A stretch of 64,000 nt of DNA from Tetrastigma voinierianum (GCA_016808115.1 JAEQBH010007383.1:186001-250000), one strand, 5' to 3'. Shown: positions 1-12,462, counted from the stretch's first letter. The notes: generated by a model not told the origin, from the sequence alone. Numbers and translations: made by a program.

Positions 1-2215
1 TGAAGTTGTTCTTTGCCACCCTAAAGGGAGTCTAGCAGGCCGGTTGGAATCAAGATTTTGACCAAGCACTTGTAGCGATCAAGCAATATCTCGCCAAACC
101 ACCAATTCTAGCTAGCCCTTAGACAAGTGAAACACTTTATCTTTACATAGCTATTTCTGACATATCAGCAAGTGAAGCTTTATTCAAAGAAGACGAACAA
201 TAGAAGAAGAGACCCATATTCTTTATAAGCAAGTCCTTGTCCGAGGAGGAAACCCAATATACCCGTCTTGAATAGGTAGCACTGGCCCTCAAGGTAGTTG
301 TTAAAAAACTCTGCCCCTACTTCAAAGTGCACCCTATCATTATACTCACCAACCTTCCTCTAAGGAGCACTATACATAAGCCTAATTTGTCGGGGCAGAT
401 GGCTCAGTGGGCGGTCGAGCTGAGTGAGTTCGATATCCAATATAAACCCCGTCTGGCGATGAAGGGGCAAATACTAGCTAACTTTTTATCAGAGGTTCCT
501 CAACAGGAAATGAAGTCAGACAACTCCGGCTGGTGGATCTTGAATGTGGATGGCGCTTCGCAATAAACGGGAGCCCGACTAGGGCTGTAACTTGAAGCCC
601 CAACCAGGGAAGTAATAGAACAGTTCATACTTTTAGATTTCCCCGCTTCTAACAATGAAGCCGAGTATGAAGCAATAATAGCCGGGCTCGACCTTGCAAT
701 CTCTGTATCCTCAAAAAATATCATCATAAGAAGTGATTCTCAATTGGTGGTTAGCCAAGTAAACGACGAATATGAGACAAGGGACCAGTGCATGACCAAG
801 TATGTGAGTCTAGTCAACCTATGTTTGGGAAGCTTCACATCTTGGCGGCTGGAGCATGTTCTGAGAAATTGTAACGAGAAGGTAGACGCTTAGGTAGCCA
901 TAGCTGCGTCCCTGCCACTAAAAGAAATAGTGCTCCTCCCTATGTACTACCTACCAGAATCGTCGATCACTACCAACCGAGTTAATTAAATAGATGAGAC
1001 ATGCTCTTCTTGGATTACTCCAATAGTCCGCTATTTGAGTTCGGGGGAACTGCCGGACAATAGAGCCGAAGCCCACAAGATCCAAGTCCAAGTAGCTCGG
1101 TTCTCCCTCGTTAACAAACAACTATATAAGCGGTCCCTGGGCAAGCCCCCATCTTAAATACCTTACCAGCGTGGATAGTATATATCGCTTTAACTCCACG
1201 AAGGAATATGTGGAAACATCCGTTTTAAGGATCATGATAGAGCTCATACCCAAGGCTACTATTAGCCGACCATGCGTACGGATGCCGCCACCCATGTTAA
1301 AAAATATGACCGCTGCCAGAGACAAGCCCTCATCTCAAAGCTTTCGACCCAAAATTTAACAACCATAACAAGGCCCTGACCCTTCGCTCAGTGGGGTATT
1401 ATGTTGGGCACATGCTACCGCCCCGGCTTAGAAGAAGATGTTACTGGTTGCCACCAATTACTTCAGAAAATGGATAGAGATCGAAGCCTTTGCATCCATC
1501 AAAGACAAAGAGGTTATTCAATTTATATGGAAAAACATTATGTGCAAGATCGTGAATATCCCAATCGATCAGAATCGACAATGGGGCACAATTCAATAGC
1601 CGTGGTATACAAAGTAATTTCGCGTTGAATTAAAGATCGTAACCAGACTCAACCCCCGCTGCATCTACGTGAGCAACCGCCGGGCCGAAAGCATCTAATA
1701 AGACTCTTCTATCAGCCCTTAAAAAACGTCTACATTCGACCAAAGGAAAGTGGGTAGAGGAACTACCAGGAGTTCTATGGGCTTACATAACAACCAGCCG
1801 AAAGTCGATATGGGAATCGTCATTTGCCCTTACATACGGGATGAAGGCTATCATCCCCAAGGAAATCGAGATGCCCACCATTCTGACATAAATTTCTGGT
1901 GAGCAAATACTGAAGCAATAACCAAAGACTCCATCGTACAACCGGAAGCGGCTACAGCGCATAGCATCATACCGGGCAGTCCCGTCAAACCCGCATAACT
2001 GGCCAGGTCAAGCCGCATATCTGTGCCGCGAGTTAGCTCAAGAAGGGTCTTTGAAACACGGCCAACCCAAAGCACGGAAGTTCCAGTTAACTGAAGGACC
2101 ATAGACAATGATCCGAGTAAGGACAGTTGGGTGTTATGTGTTGAGCAAGCCAGACGGGACTACTGTTCCTAGAATGTGGAACGCCATGCATATTAAGAAG
2201 TACTACTAGTAGTGT
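1..2215 (+). pseudogene. Tat-lineage Ty3/gypsy pol, 3' half (RT end, RNase H, second RNase H, integrase), decayed
   Basis: This is the polyprotein end of a plant gypsy retrotransposon; its 5' part lies outside the window. Read across several frames, 1-515 gives the RT/RNase H junction and RNase H (fragments LYLYIAISD, AQWAVELSEFDIQYKP, QILANFLSEVP). It is followed at 530-900 by a second RNase H-like module (LNVDGAS, NNEAEYEAIIAGLDLA, IRSDSQLVVSQVN). Two RNase H modules in series are typical of the Tat lineage (Ogre, Grande, Retand). Integrase remains follow: a degraded zinc-binding region near 1240-1330, core pieces at 1435-1600 (YFRKWIEIEAFASIKDKE) and 1700-1850 (ALKKRLHSTKGKWVEELPG), and a C-terminal end near 2200 (RMWNAMHIKKYY). 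Stops such as the one at 564 and several frame changes make it non-functional. The domain order is clear; exact borders are approximate. Confidence 0.9.
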
Positions 2216-2279
2216 ATTCTTTGAGGATATTACCATAAATAAAAGATTATTCTTTACACATTTCCTCTTACAACCTACA

Positions 2280-2630
2280 ATTTCTTCTTCCCCAAAAGTC
2301 CAGATATGGTTGTTGTCCTGCTAGCAAATTTAAAAAGTCCAGGTATAGTTGTTGTCCTGTTGGAAAATTTAAAAAGTTTAGATATGGTTGTTGTCCTGTT
2401 GGAAAATTAAAAAAATTCAAATGTTGTTGATGTCCTGCTGGTACATAAAAAGTCTAGATATGGTTATTGTCCTGCTGACAAATTTAAATGGAAATTTTAA
2501 AAAGTCCAGATAAGGTTATTGTCTAGATATGGTTGTTGTCCTGCTGACATATTTAAAAAATCCAACTATGGTTGATGTCATACTAGTACATAAAGAATCC
2601 ATACATGGTTATTGACCTGTAGCATTTTCA
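2280..2630 (+). repeat. Tandem repeat downstream of Tat-1 pol
   Basis: About eight or nine imperfect units of roughly 40-50 bp. Each contains a variant of TGGTTGTTGTCCTGCTG followed by an A/T run (AAATTTAAAAAGTCCAGATA). The array lies between the end of integrase and the antisense ORF. Tat-lineage elements often have variable tandem arrays at this position, and the second Tat element in this window has its own, unrelated array at the equivalent place. Confidence 0.85.
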
Positions 2631-2739
2631 AAATAAAGGAAAATGGGAGCCAAGGCATAGTTATCGTCACGAAAAGGTTTTTCATTAAAACATGACCCAG
2701 TATAATGCGCTAAAAAGCACCAATGGGTTACAAGGGATG

Positions 2740-4214
2740 ATATGTATCCTGGTGGCAAAGCAGTACAAAAATCTTTAAAAAAAAAAAACATCTCAAAACT
2801 AATATCAATGAAAGAGTCGGCCCTATTCTCTCGCGACTGCTCCATCGGGTCCTTCGCCGCTTTTTCAACAGTGGAACCTCCGCAGCCTCGCTCCTACGTG
2901 TCAGTCGGGGCACCCAAGATTCGCAAAAATCTCGAGGAAGTGGGCCTGCAGAGTCAAGTATACCATTCGAACTCGTCGGTCACGTGACGCCATGTTCAAC
3001 ACATAGCATCCGTAGCCATAGGCAAAAATTTGCTCCAAGGCTTTCTGGTAATCTTCCACCATGGCTTCTTTGTCCTTGCCTAATTGAGAATGGAGATACG
3101 CGATACCCATCCTCGGATGCCTCGAGTTCCAAAGAAGAGCGACGCCTCGCTCAACCGCCGTGCGGGTAACCCGCCTTCCACCGCCCGCCTTCCTTCGCAC
3201 GCCAAGGCATCTCAGATCTTAACCAGCCATCCTCTCACTCACGGGTTACTGACTTCTGGTTGTGCAATCCGGACATACCCCACAAAGGCCCTTGTTGCAG
3301 CCTCCGCTGATCTTCATGGTAACCCGCCTAGACGAAGGCCCGGGGCCGGACTCAGAAAGGTCGCAACGACGTGCTCCCCCACGAGAGCTCCCACAAACGA
3401 GGGAAACGACGGATGTAAGGAAAGGCGCACTGCCAACTCGCAAGTTCCTCACCATCGCCAGGTCATGATCGCGCTCCGCCCCTCGCTTATCTCCACAGTC
3501 ACCGATGTTCTTCAGTTAGCCTTCTCTATCCACCGATCAGCCTGCTTGTTTCATATTTTACACTGAATAGCACCAAGAAGAGCAATGTATGTCAGAATAG
3601 GAATCATCTCGTAAGACATGAATTGCAACTAAACTCAGACCAACCTGGAAATACAATAGATTGATTCAAATCGAACGGGAGCCCCAGGGAGCCAAGAATC
3701 TCGTACCACAGACCCCTAACCATAACGACCCCCTTCGTCTTTATTTTGGGGGAGTCGAGGAGCCCGATTACGAATTGTAATCAAGGGCTGTGAGCTGACA
3801 TGGACAACCGACCACCGGTCCCCAACTTTAGCGTATAGACAAAACATATCTCTACTAGCAAAATATCCAATCGATAGAGAAAGTTAAGAACACTACAACC
3901 CATCAAAATCCGAAAAACATTTAGATGAATAAGCCGTAGGGAGGTCTGAGTGGCATGTAAGAACCGCCTAACAATGACGAACCCGAAGCTAAGTCCGCTG
4001 CGAACCGCTCCCGGCATAGACGCACGTTATCTCGCCTATCCCACTGCAGGAGCCAGCCTACCACACCGAAATTCTAAACTAATGCCGTAAAGACTCGGCG
4101 TATGGACCTCAATTCCTCCATGCATAAGACATGAGACTGCCAGAGTGTGAGACTCCTCGACCGACTTCTCTCGTGCACAACCTGACTGGTGGAAGTCTCC
4201 TCTTGACTCCTCAT
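2740..4214 (-). pseudogene. Antisense ORF of Tat-1 (PF04195-like / coiled-coil type), decayed
   Basis: On the strand opposite pol, a coding relic runs between the 3' tandem repeats and the 3' LTR. A plausible start at 4214 gives MRSQEETSTSQ, nearly the same as the start of the matching ORF in the second Tat element (MTRGQEETSTSG at 58441). A middle block at 4017-3781 contains LRLIHLNVFRILMGCSVL, which resembles the plant 'putative gypsy type transposon' domain (PF04195-like) with its helical His-Pro-Asn-x-x-x-Ile-Leu pattern. The C-terminal block at 3200-2901 includes EDYQKALEQIFAYGY and HFLEIFANLG, then a basic stretch LLKKRRR near 2860. Antisense ORFs at this place are known from Grande and other Tat elements; their function is not established. 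Frameshifts break this copy. Confidence 0.7.
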
Positions 4215-4560
4215 CACTCTATAGGCAAACAAAGAACGGGGATCAACTCAAGGATCTCTTGGAAAAACGATAAGTGAGACCAACACCCTAGACTAAGGAG
4301 CTCCCCCCAAGAACTGTTGAGACGCACCTAGGAATGGGTATGTCTCGAAACACTATGTACGGTTCTGTCACTGGACCTTAAAGGCAATCGAAAAGCACAC
4401 ATCTGAAACAACCCTTACAAATGAAACAAAAAAAAAAAAACCAACCAGGAGATTGAAAATGGTCCAAAATCTTTAGCGGCTCCTTCACCAAAATCTTCAG
4501 GGGGATAGCAAGCGCTCAAATAATCCTTGAGTGAAAAGTTTCTAATGACAAAAAAAGTAA

Positions 4561-6460
4561 TGCCTGTACCCATATCCCTATATAGGGCAAGGCGTGAATA
4601 GGCGCATTAAAATGCCAAGGCGACGCATTAGCCGCATCCGCAGACGTGCCTCTTCCCTACGCCTGGTAATGATGTCGCTTCATCTATCAGCACCTTGAAA
4701 ATAAGCTCATTTGCATTAAGCACCTGGCCCCTTGGATATATCAACCACAAGGCCTTCAACCCTATGGGCTTAGGTCTGTCTGGCCGTTGGGCCCCTGGGT
4801 TTACCTCTAGAAGCGACCCAGGGTGCATTAATTATGCAGAGCCTAGAGAGTAACCTTAGTCGAGAAAAACTAAAACCCATCCTCAAAAGCCAATAGAGGC
4901 TTCTCAGAAGTCGATTTCAAATCAAAAAGCTCCCCTAGCCGGCGTACAAAAAAAAAGGGGTGAAAAATAAAGAGCTCGACGTATAAGGATGTCAAAAACC
5001 AAATCTTATTAAAATACGCCAACTTGTGCCAGTAGTTACATAAAGCAAAGACAAACCTAACCAAGCGATCTAGGTAGATCCATTATAAAGATGTTTAAGT
5101 AACTGAGCTAGGCTAATTGCCAAAAAACAAAGAAAGAGGTAAAAGGAAGAAGAAAATGAAGAGGTGAAAGGGAGAAGAAAAGGAAGTGGAAAAAGTCGAA
5201 GAAAAAGAAGAGACTGAAGCACTCACTGGGGCTCCCTTATCCCAAATTCTTTACACTCGACCACGCACTCCAGGGACACCAACACGGGGCACTAAAATTT
5301 CAGCAGAGAACCCTAAAAGAAGGTCGACGGTAATCAGTTCTTGTTAATGACCACAGACAACCTCGCGTAAGGCCCAACAACAACTCCCGAAATGTGGATA
5401 GTTAGCATAGCTAGGCCTCTCGTCCAAGACACCTAATGGGTTAACACAGACATCATCTTCAAACACACAATATCTATTAACAACAAATAGCCATATAGAC
5501 CTCTGAAAGCCCCCCTCCATAACCTCCCTACCTTTACCGGCCTACGGAAGGGGGTGAGGGACGAAATCAAAATAGTGAAGAGAGGCTTTCAGGTGACGTA
5601 TGAGGAATCCATTGAAACTTCATAAACTTCAAGGTCTCACCCTATATAGAGAACCTCAGGAGATTCATTAAATACACCATCAGGACATCGCATGTCATTG
5701 GCGCATTGGAACATATCTGCATTAATAATCTACAATTCTCCGTATTGGAGGTCCCGAAACATAGTATTTCTCCTCGACTAGAAGAGCATAATCCTCTAGT
5801 CGAAGAAAAAATGGGCATTGTAAGTACCATGGTCTTTGGGCCTCAACCCGCTAGTCAATAGGCCTATCTCCCGCACAGGCCCATTCCTTGGGCCGCCACA
5901 CAAAGAGGGCCAAGGCAGCCCATTGCATTAAAACCATACAAGAACCGACTAGAAAGTACAATCCTAGAACCCATCTGGGGTCCCGAGTCCCCCAGTCGGC
6001 TGTCCTACCGCATATGGGTGGTTAGACAAAAATAAATATGTTAAGGAATAAATTGTGCATAGGATGTTTATCTACGGATCCCCCAGCATATGAATCCAAT
6101 ACGCCTCAAAAACATCAACCCTTAACAAGGAAGAGTTGGTATTTGATAAGGAAAAAGTTTATTTCCGAAATCTTGAGATTATCTTTCAAAAAATCAAGGA
6201 GAATTAGTCTTTGATAAGGAAAGAGAGATTTCATCACCAAAATCACGAGGTTATCTTCTAAAAAATGAAAGACAAATTCAAGTATAAAGTAAGAATTCCC
6301 AACGAGGGAAAGGTATGCAACCCTATCGTACTTCATTTTTCTTCATTTCCATCATTTTGCTGACTTAAGCATTGGAGAGGCGGTCGGCACATCATCGCCA
6401 AACCCTTTTTTTTTGCAATTTTATATCACGCCGCTGATGCCCCGAAGGGCAGACGAACCA
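4561..6460 (+). repeat. 3' LTR of Tat-1 (borders approximate)
   Basis: The left border is placed at TGCCTGTACC after an A-rich run (GACAAAAAAAGTAA), matching TGCCTAT at the equivalent end of the Tat-2 LTR. Internal similarity to the Tat-2 LTR, in opposite orientation, supports the call: a block around CCATGGTACTTACAATGCCC (reverse strand of 5810-5835) pairs with CATGGTACCCACAATGCCCC at 57039-57058. A block near 6360-6395 pairs with 56500-56530. The right end is not sharply defined. The proposed length, about 1.9 kb, is close to the 1.7 kb of the Tat-2 LTR. There is no convincing ORF inside. Confidence 0.6.
4576..4590 (-). promoter_or_regulatory. TATA-like box for the antisense ORF, inside the LTR border
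   Basis: CCCTATATAGGG, a perfect palindrome, lies about 365 bp upstream of the antisense start at 4214 and about 20 bp inside the proposed LTR start at 4561. Tat-2 has a TATATATAG box at the same relative position (58091-58100). The placement suggests an antisense core promoter at the LTR/internal junction. This is inference from position and motif only. Confidence 0.4.
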
Positions 6461-6860
6461 GGTATTGAAATATTTGAACAAACCTTGTATCAACTCTTGG
6501 ACTTAACTATTGTAAAAAAAAAAAGCTAATTAGTATCAAATCTTAAAGAGAATTGGTGAAAGATAAGAGCCAAAAATGTGTGAGAAAGAAATAAGAAAAG
6601 AAAAATATAGGGAAAAAGAAAGTTGGAGGGAAATGAGAGTAAGTTGTCATATGATGGTTAGAGGGGTAAATTTGTCAAAATGATGTATTTTTATCTTTCT
6701 TTTTTAATAACAAAAAATGTTAGGATTTGTAATATCTTTCCTTTTATCCCTTTTAATACACCTCCAAAGTTAACCTCACCTATGTTTTTTCTTGAGGATT
6801 GATCATTATAAAAAAAAATTTCTTTTCTATATTTAAATATATCTTTGAAAATAAATTATT
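6461..6860. other. AT-rich spacer between Tat-1 and copia-1
   Basis: AT-rich sequence with A and T runs. I see no gene, terminal repeat or structured element in it. It ends with ATTTT at 6861-6865, the left target duplication of copia-1. Confidence 0.5.
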
Positions 6861-6865
6861 ATTTT

Positions 6866-7119
6866 TATTATGAACAATATTATGGATGTCCATAAACTCT
6901 CCATTAATCTCGATATTAATAGGTACATTGAATATACATTGATGTATATAGGTTACGAATGTGTAGGTTACGGATGTGTAGGTTACGTATTTATATACAC
7001 ATTAATGTATTCATGTATTAAATAGGGAGCCTTTGTATGAGTCACAATACACATGAAGGAATAAGAAATCTCTCCCCTTTTTCTTCTATATCTCTCGCTC
7101 TCTTCTTCTATTTTATAAA
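6866..7119 (+). repeat. copia-1 5' LTR
   Basis: Aligns along its length with 11884-12139, including the shared block CTTCTATATCTCTCGCTCTC near the end. It holds three 15-bp direct repeats of GGTTACGNATGTGTA at 6951, 6966 and 6981. These are disrupted in the 3' LTR. The two LTRs differ at many positions, so the insertion is old. Confidence 0.88.
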
Positions 7120-7131
7120 TGCTATCGCACA
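7120..7131 (+). other. copia-1 primer binding site, degraded
   Basis: TGCTATCGCACA follows the LTR directly. It matches the initiator-Met-tRNA type site TGGTATCGCAGC seen intact in copia-2 (16198) with a few changes. Confidence 0.55.
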
Positions 7132-7299
7132 AGCTCGTTTGATTTTCAAGAAATATATTGAAGGTATATCAGAGTAAATTATATGCAACTATCTCTTTTT
7201 ATTTTACAATATTATTATCTTATCTAATATTTTCATATATCTATAATAGTATTATGTCTAATTCATAAATCTAATTTTTGGCTCGATATCACTTTTAAA

Positions 7300-8106
7300 G
7301 AATTTCTTGTCATTGGATACTAGATGCCGAAATCCATCTAGATGCAAAATGGTCTTGGAAATACAATTAAAGAAAGAATACAATGATCCATTCAAGAAAA
7401 GCCAAAGCGATGATTTTTCTTCATCGTCACCTTCACGGCGATTGGAAACGAATACTCCACCGAAATGATCCACTTTTTCGTGGGAAATGCTTTAAAGGAA
7501 AGGTATGAACATCAGAGAACGGTAATTCTCCCAAAAGCTCGCTATGACTGGATGCATTTGAGATTGCAAGATTTTAAATCTGTAAGTGAGTATAACTCAG
7601 CAATATTTAGAATCGGTTCTCAATTACAGTTATGTGGAGAAAAAATTACTGATGAGGATATGTTGGTGAAAACATTCCACTACATCCAATGTGCTCTCGC
7701 ACAGCAATATCAAAAGGCCTTGAGGAAATATTCTAATTGATTTATGTCTTCATGGTCAAATGAAATACAGTAATTGTTTTAATGAAAAATCATGAGGCTC
7801 GTCCAACTGGTTCGGCTCCATTCCCTGAAGTGAATGTGGCAACATCACCTCCTTATAATGGACAGCTCGAGGTCGCTGGGCCATGGTCGTGGTCGCAGTC
7901 ATAGCCTGGTCGGACGTGGATCGCAGGACGTGGTCGCAATAGTTACAATTACGATCGGCAACCCAAGAATGTGTCAGGATATCAAAAGGGGGAGAATATT
8001 GAAAAGGACAAATGCGGGTGAAAATAGAAAATGGTCAAATTTATGCGATCATATGTATGAAGGCTATTGGTCACGTGACTGTCGTGACACCAAAACATTT
8101 GGTTGA
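7300..8106 (+). pseudogene. copia-1 gag remnant
   Basis: The best block is 7465-7740, an open stretch containing LKERYEHQRTVILPKARYDW, LRLQDFKSVSEYNSAIFRI and GEKITDEDMLVKTF. These are typical of the plant copia gag (UBN2-type) nucleocapsid precursor. Upstream, in another frame, IFLHRHLHGDWKR belongs to the same protein. Downstream, NHEARPTGSAPFPEVNVA and a Gly/Arg-rich tail (7790-7960) continue it. The CCHC zinc knuckle that normally follows is not recognisable near 8040-8090. No single frame covers the whole gag, so the region is a pseudogene. Confidence 0.82.
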
Positions 8107-8429
8107 TCTCTACCAAGAATCGCTGAAAAAGAAAGATAAAAAGCGGTAGAGACAAATTTTGTTTCTATGATGAGAGAGGTCGATCATGACCTTAATGATA
8201 TGACTCCATCTGATGTTGTCATTTCCTTTTATTCAAATTTTTTAAAGCGAATATTGAGCACTTGTTTGGTGATGAAAATCTCCAAAAATAAAATATTTCC
8301 CGTTTATATTTATGTATTGAGGTCTAATGTTATGTAAGTCGTCAGACTAATGACAATGAAAGTTATTTTATATGTGTTATTTTATGATTTTCTTATTATA
8401 TATCTGCTTCTATGAAGAATATGGAAACT

Positions 8430-11400
8430 CATCCGGGTGGGATCCTCAATCGGTGACAATGATATGTGCTCCAGCAGATAGTGCATCAACGCATACTATA
8501 CTTAAGATAAAAATTATTTTCCTTTAATAATGCAAGGATCGATGTGAATACAATATCGGTAGTAAAATTGATCGAGGGTCTCTAAGAGCTAATATATTGT
8601 TACCCTAATAACAAAATTCATATTGATGATGCATTATATTCTACAAAGTCTCAAAGAAATTTATTGAGTTTTAAAGATATTCGACTTAAAATGGATATCA
8701 TATCGAGACTACTTAATGAAGACAACACCGAGTATTTATATATTACTCGACGCTACTCAAGAAAATACACATTGGAAAATTACCCGTTTTTCCTCCGGCT
8801 CGTACTACACAAACATAAGCACAATTCGAGGCACATGCCATAGTAAAACCGTGTTTATTGATGAAAATAATTTTATTGTTTGAAGATGATCGGCTTCGGG
8901 ACATCCCGGGGTCTATAATGATGCGGAGAATCATTAAAAATTCAAGTGGGCATTCACTGAAAAATCAAAAGATTTTTCTGTCCAATGAATTTTCATGTGC
9001 TGCTTGTTCTCAAGGGAAGTTAATTATAAGGCCATCACCAACAAAAATAGCGACGTAACCCTCGTGATTGCCAGCCGTATACAAGGATATATGTGGGCCT
9101 ATTCATCCACCATGTGGACCATTCGATATTTTATGATTCCGATCGATGCATAACTTAGATGGTCACATATCCGTTGTTATCAACGCAGAACCAAGCATTT
9201 GCTGGGGATTGCTTGCTCAAATAATTCGCCACGCTCATTTTCCGCATTATCTAATTAAGTCAATCTGCCTTGACAATGCTGAGAATTTACTTCCCAAGCT
9301 TTTAACATCATATTGTATGTCTATTGGAATAACCGTTGAACATTCAGCATGTTCATACACAAAACGGTCTTCATGGAATCGCTTTATTTAACGCCTAATT
9401 GATTGCAAGGCCATTACTAATGAGGACAAAGCTCCCAACTTCTGCCTTGGGCCATGCTATTTTGCATGCAGCAGCACTGATTCGTATTAGACCAACAAAT
9501 TATCATGAGTTCTCTCCTTTACAATTGGCTTCGCCGAGAACCAAATATTTCCCATCTAAGGATTGGTGTGCTGTGATATGTCCGACACTCCACTACAACG
9601 CACTAAGATGGGTCCCTAAAGATCAGAATATATGTTGATATGAATCCACGATAATCAAATATTTAGAGACATCAACTGAGATTTATTTGAGCTTCGCTCG
9701 CTTTGGCCGATTGTCATTTTGATGAATCAGATTTTCCAACTTTAAAGAAAGAAAATAAACAATTGGAAAAAGTTATTAGTTAGAATCAACTGTCGTTGTC
9801 TCATCTTGACCTCGCACAAAGGAATGTGGAATCGCAAATTAAAAGATTATTCATTTGCAAAATTTAGCAAATCAATTCGCTGATGCATTTACTAACCGGC
9901 GAGAGTAACTACATCTTACATACTACCGCTAATGCTCCAATTAGAATTGATGTCCCCGTAGGACAACTGCCGCTAATGAACCTAAAGCATCGTTGAAACG
10001 TGGTCACCAATTGGTTCCAAAGATAAAATCCTCGGAAAAGAAAAGGATCAAAGGATCAAGTTTGAGGAATTGATGGCTCGAAGAGTCCCCATTGTAATTC
10101 CAAGAAATTCAGTATTCGAAACTTGCGGACAATCAGAGATCTTGATAAACTATGTCACAACTGGCTAGCAGAACTGGAATAAAATCGATCGCCGATGATA
10201 TATTTTCCCATAATGTAGCACTCAACATTGTTAATGACAATGAGACCTTGAGCCAAAGTCCGAGGAATGTGACGAGAGATGATTGGCCAAAATGGAAAGA
10301 TGCAATTGAAGCACTGAATTCTCTTCAAAACACGCTTGTCCTATTGTCTGCCATGTCTAATGGTGTGTTCCGTAGGATACAAATGGCATGAAGCGTTAAA
10401 CGAGACACGACAAATAAAGTTGTCAGGTATAAGGCGTGATTAGTTGCACAAGGATTCTCTTAAAGACCTGGCATTGATTATGAAGAGACGTATTCCCCTG
10501 TAGTGGATGCAACTACTTTTCAATATTTAATTAGCCTAGCAATACATGAAAACTTATGGTTTAATGATGTAGTTACGGCTATTTATATGGACCACTTGAC
10601 TGTGACATTTACATGAAAATCCCGTAAGGATTAAAATTGTCAACATTACATCAGTCCTCAGAGAACTTTACTCGATAAATTATGCGCATTCTATATGGGT
10701 TGGAACAATCTAGACGCATGTAGTATAATCATCTTAGTGAATATTTATTGGGAAAAAGGTATAAGAATGATCCCCTTTGCCCATGTGTATTTATTAAAAG
10801 ATCTGGATCCGAGTTTGTTATAATTGAAGCATGTTGATGACTAATATTATTGGAACTACGAATGAGCTTTCGTGCGTGAGTCAATCTAAAGAAAGAATTT
10901 GAGATGAAAACTGGGAAAACAAAACTTTGCCTTGGCTCGTTATCAACATTTAGAGAATGAAATTTTTACTCATTAATCGCCTTGCAGAATAAAGGTGTTG
11001 AAACGATTCTATATGGATAATGCCCATCCATTGAGCACTCCAATGGTTGTAAGGTCATTAGATGAATAAAGATCCTTTCCGACTCAGAGGATGATGAAGA
11101 ACTTTGGTCCTCAAGTACTACATCTTAGTGCTATTGAGCACTAATGGCTTCCTTTTGCAAGTCATACACGACCTCGATATATCATTTTCTCGTAAATTTA
11201 TTAGCAAGATATAGTTCTTCTCCAACAAAGCAAGACATTGGAATGGAGTTAAACATATATTGAAGCATTCGAATGATGGATACTGGCCTATATTATCCCA
11301 ATTTACCTCAAAGGTAATTACACTGGTCATGCAGATGCGTGATACGTACCTATTTCATACAGCTTCTACGAAACAATCAATTACCGCCTCACATCTTCAA

Positions 11401-11760
11401 TCGCGTAGATCTTTAGCAATTCATGAAGCAAGTAGGAATGTTGGTTAAGATCCGTAATACATCATATTCGGGAGGGTCATGTGGTTTGTCTTTAAAGGGC
11501 GGAAGTCCCGACGACTGTATGAAGATAATGTCGCATGCATTGTTCAATTAAAAATGGGTACATTAAAGGGGGATAGAATAAAACATATGTCACCAAAATT
11601 CTTTTTCATTCATGATCTACAAAAGAAGGGTGATATTAATGTTCAATCAATTGCTCAACTAATAATCTGTAGCGCGCATTTATTCACTGCCGTCACCTAC
11701 CGCAATATTTGAAAGGTCACTCATAGTATCGAATGCGCAGTCAGAGATTTGCAAAGTGAT
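8430..11760 (+). pseudogene. copia-1 pol remnant (protease/integrase, RT, RNase H)
   Basis: Pieces lie in the expected order in changing frames. The GAG-pre-integrase region is at 8610-9050 (KIHIDDALYSTKSQRNLLSF, then CAACSQGKLIIRPSPTK with the second half of the zinc-binding motif). Integrase is at 9060-9640 (QIIRHAHFPHYLIKSICLDN, ISIGITVEHSA-like, then RPLLMRTKLPTSALGHAILH). RT is at 10280-11060 (WPKWKDAIEALNSL, PGIDYEETYSPVVDATTF). RNase H is at 11080-11720 (YEDNVACIVQLKMG, HMSPKFFFIHDLQKKGDINV). I count well over ten frame changes or stops, so it encodes no working protein. Family assignment to Ty1/copia is firm; the lineage was not resolved. Confidence 0.88.
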
Positions 11761-11883
11761 GTTGAGAAGAGGGGAGTAAATTTTTATACTCACTCTTTTT
11801 TCCTTCACCATGGTTTTTGTCCCACCGGGTTTTCCTAAAGAAGGTTTTTAATGAAAGTGCATCATGGATATCCAAGAGTGAGT

Positions 11884-12139
11884 ATTATGAACAATATTAT
11901 GGATGTCCATAAACTTCCATTAATCTCGATATTAATAGGTACATTGAATAATGTTACTGATGTGCTATATGGTTACGTAACGTGTAGGTTACTATGTAGG
12001 TTACGTATTTATATGTCACATTAATGTATTCATGTATTAATAAGGAGCCTTTGTAATGAAATTACAATACAATGAAGGACAAGAAATCTCTCTCCCGCTT
12101 TCTTCTATATCTCTCGCTCTCTTCTTCTATTTTATAATA
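11884..12139 (+). repeat. copia-1 3' LTR
   Basis: Starts TATTATGAACAA like the 5' copy and ends ATAATA, followed by the target duplication ATTTT. Many substitutions and short indels separate it from 6866-7119. Confidence 0.88.
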
Positions 12140-12144
12140 ATTTT

Positions 12145-12462
12145 TACCCGAAAATCATTTTTTCAAAAATTGATAAACGACTGGGTAGCGTTTTTTTTAT
12201 TTAATGTTGAATATAACTTTTTGTTTTGAATAGTGATTAAAAAGATTAAGTATATAATTTTTGTCTTTTCTAAAAAATAAATATTTTAATTTTATTATAC
12301 AATAAATATTAAATTAAAATTAAAACACATATATATATATGAGAGTATATATATATATATAGTATATATATATATATATATATATATGTTTTTATTTAAT
12401 TAGCATGAAATGTATCACATGAATTTCAATAGAGCCCATCATGCCTAGCTCATATGTAGAGC
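12145..12462. repeat. AT-rich spacer with dinucleotide repeat
   Basis: The first part (12185-12300) resembles a dispersed AT-rich family also seen near 15050, at 55040-55360 and at 56090-56400 (shared TTGTTTTGAATAGT). An interrupted (AT)n microsatellite lies at about 12330-12387. No coding signal is visible. Confidence 0.6.

Larger units (their letters stand above)
6866..12139 (+). mobile_element. copia-1: decayed Ty1/copia retrotransposon with both LTRs
   Basis: The element is bounded by two diverged direct LTRs (6866-7119 and 11884-12139), each starting TATTATGAACAA. The 3' copy ends ATAATA, so the termini form a short inverted repeat TATTAT/ATAATA. This is what TGTTAT/ATAACA would become if its terminal TG and CA each mutated by one transition. 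A 5-bp direct repeat ATTTT flanks it (6861-6865 and 12140-12144). The order between the LTRs is PBS, gag, protease/integrase, RT, RNase H, which is the copia order. Both ORFs are broken many times. Confidence 0.88.
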
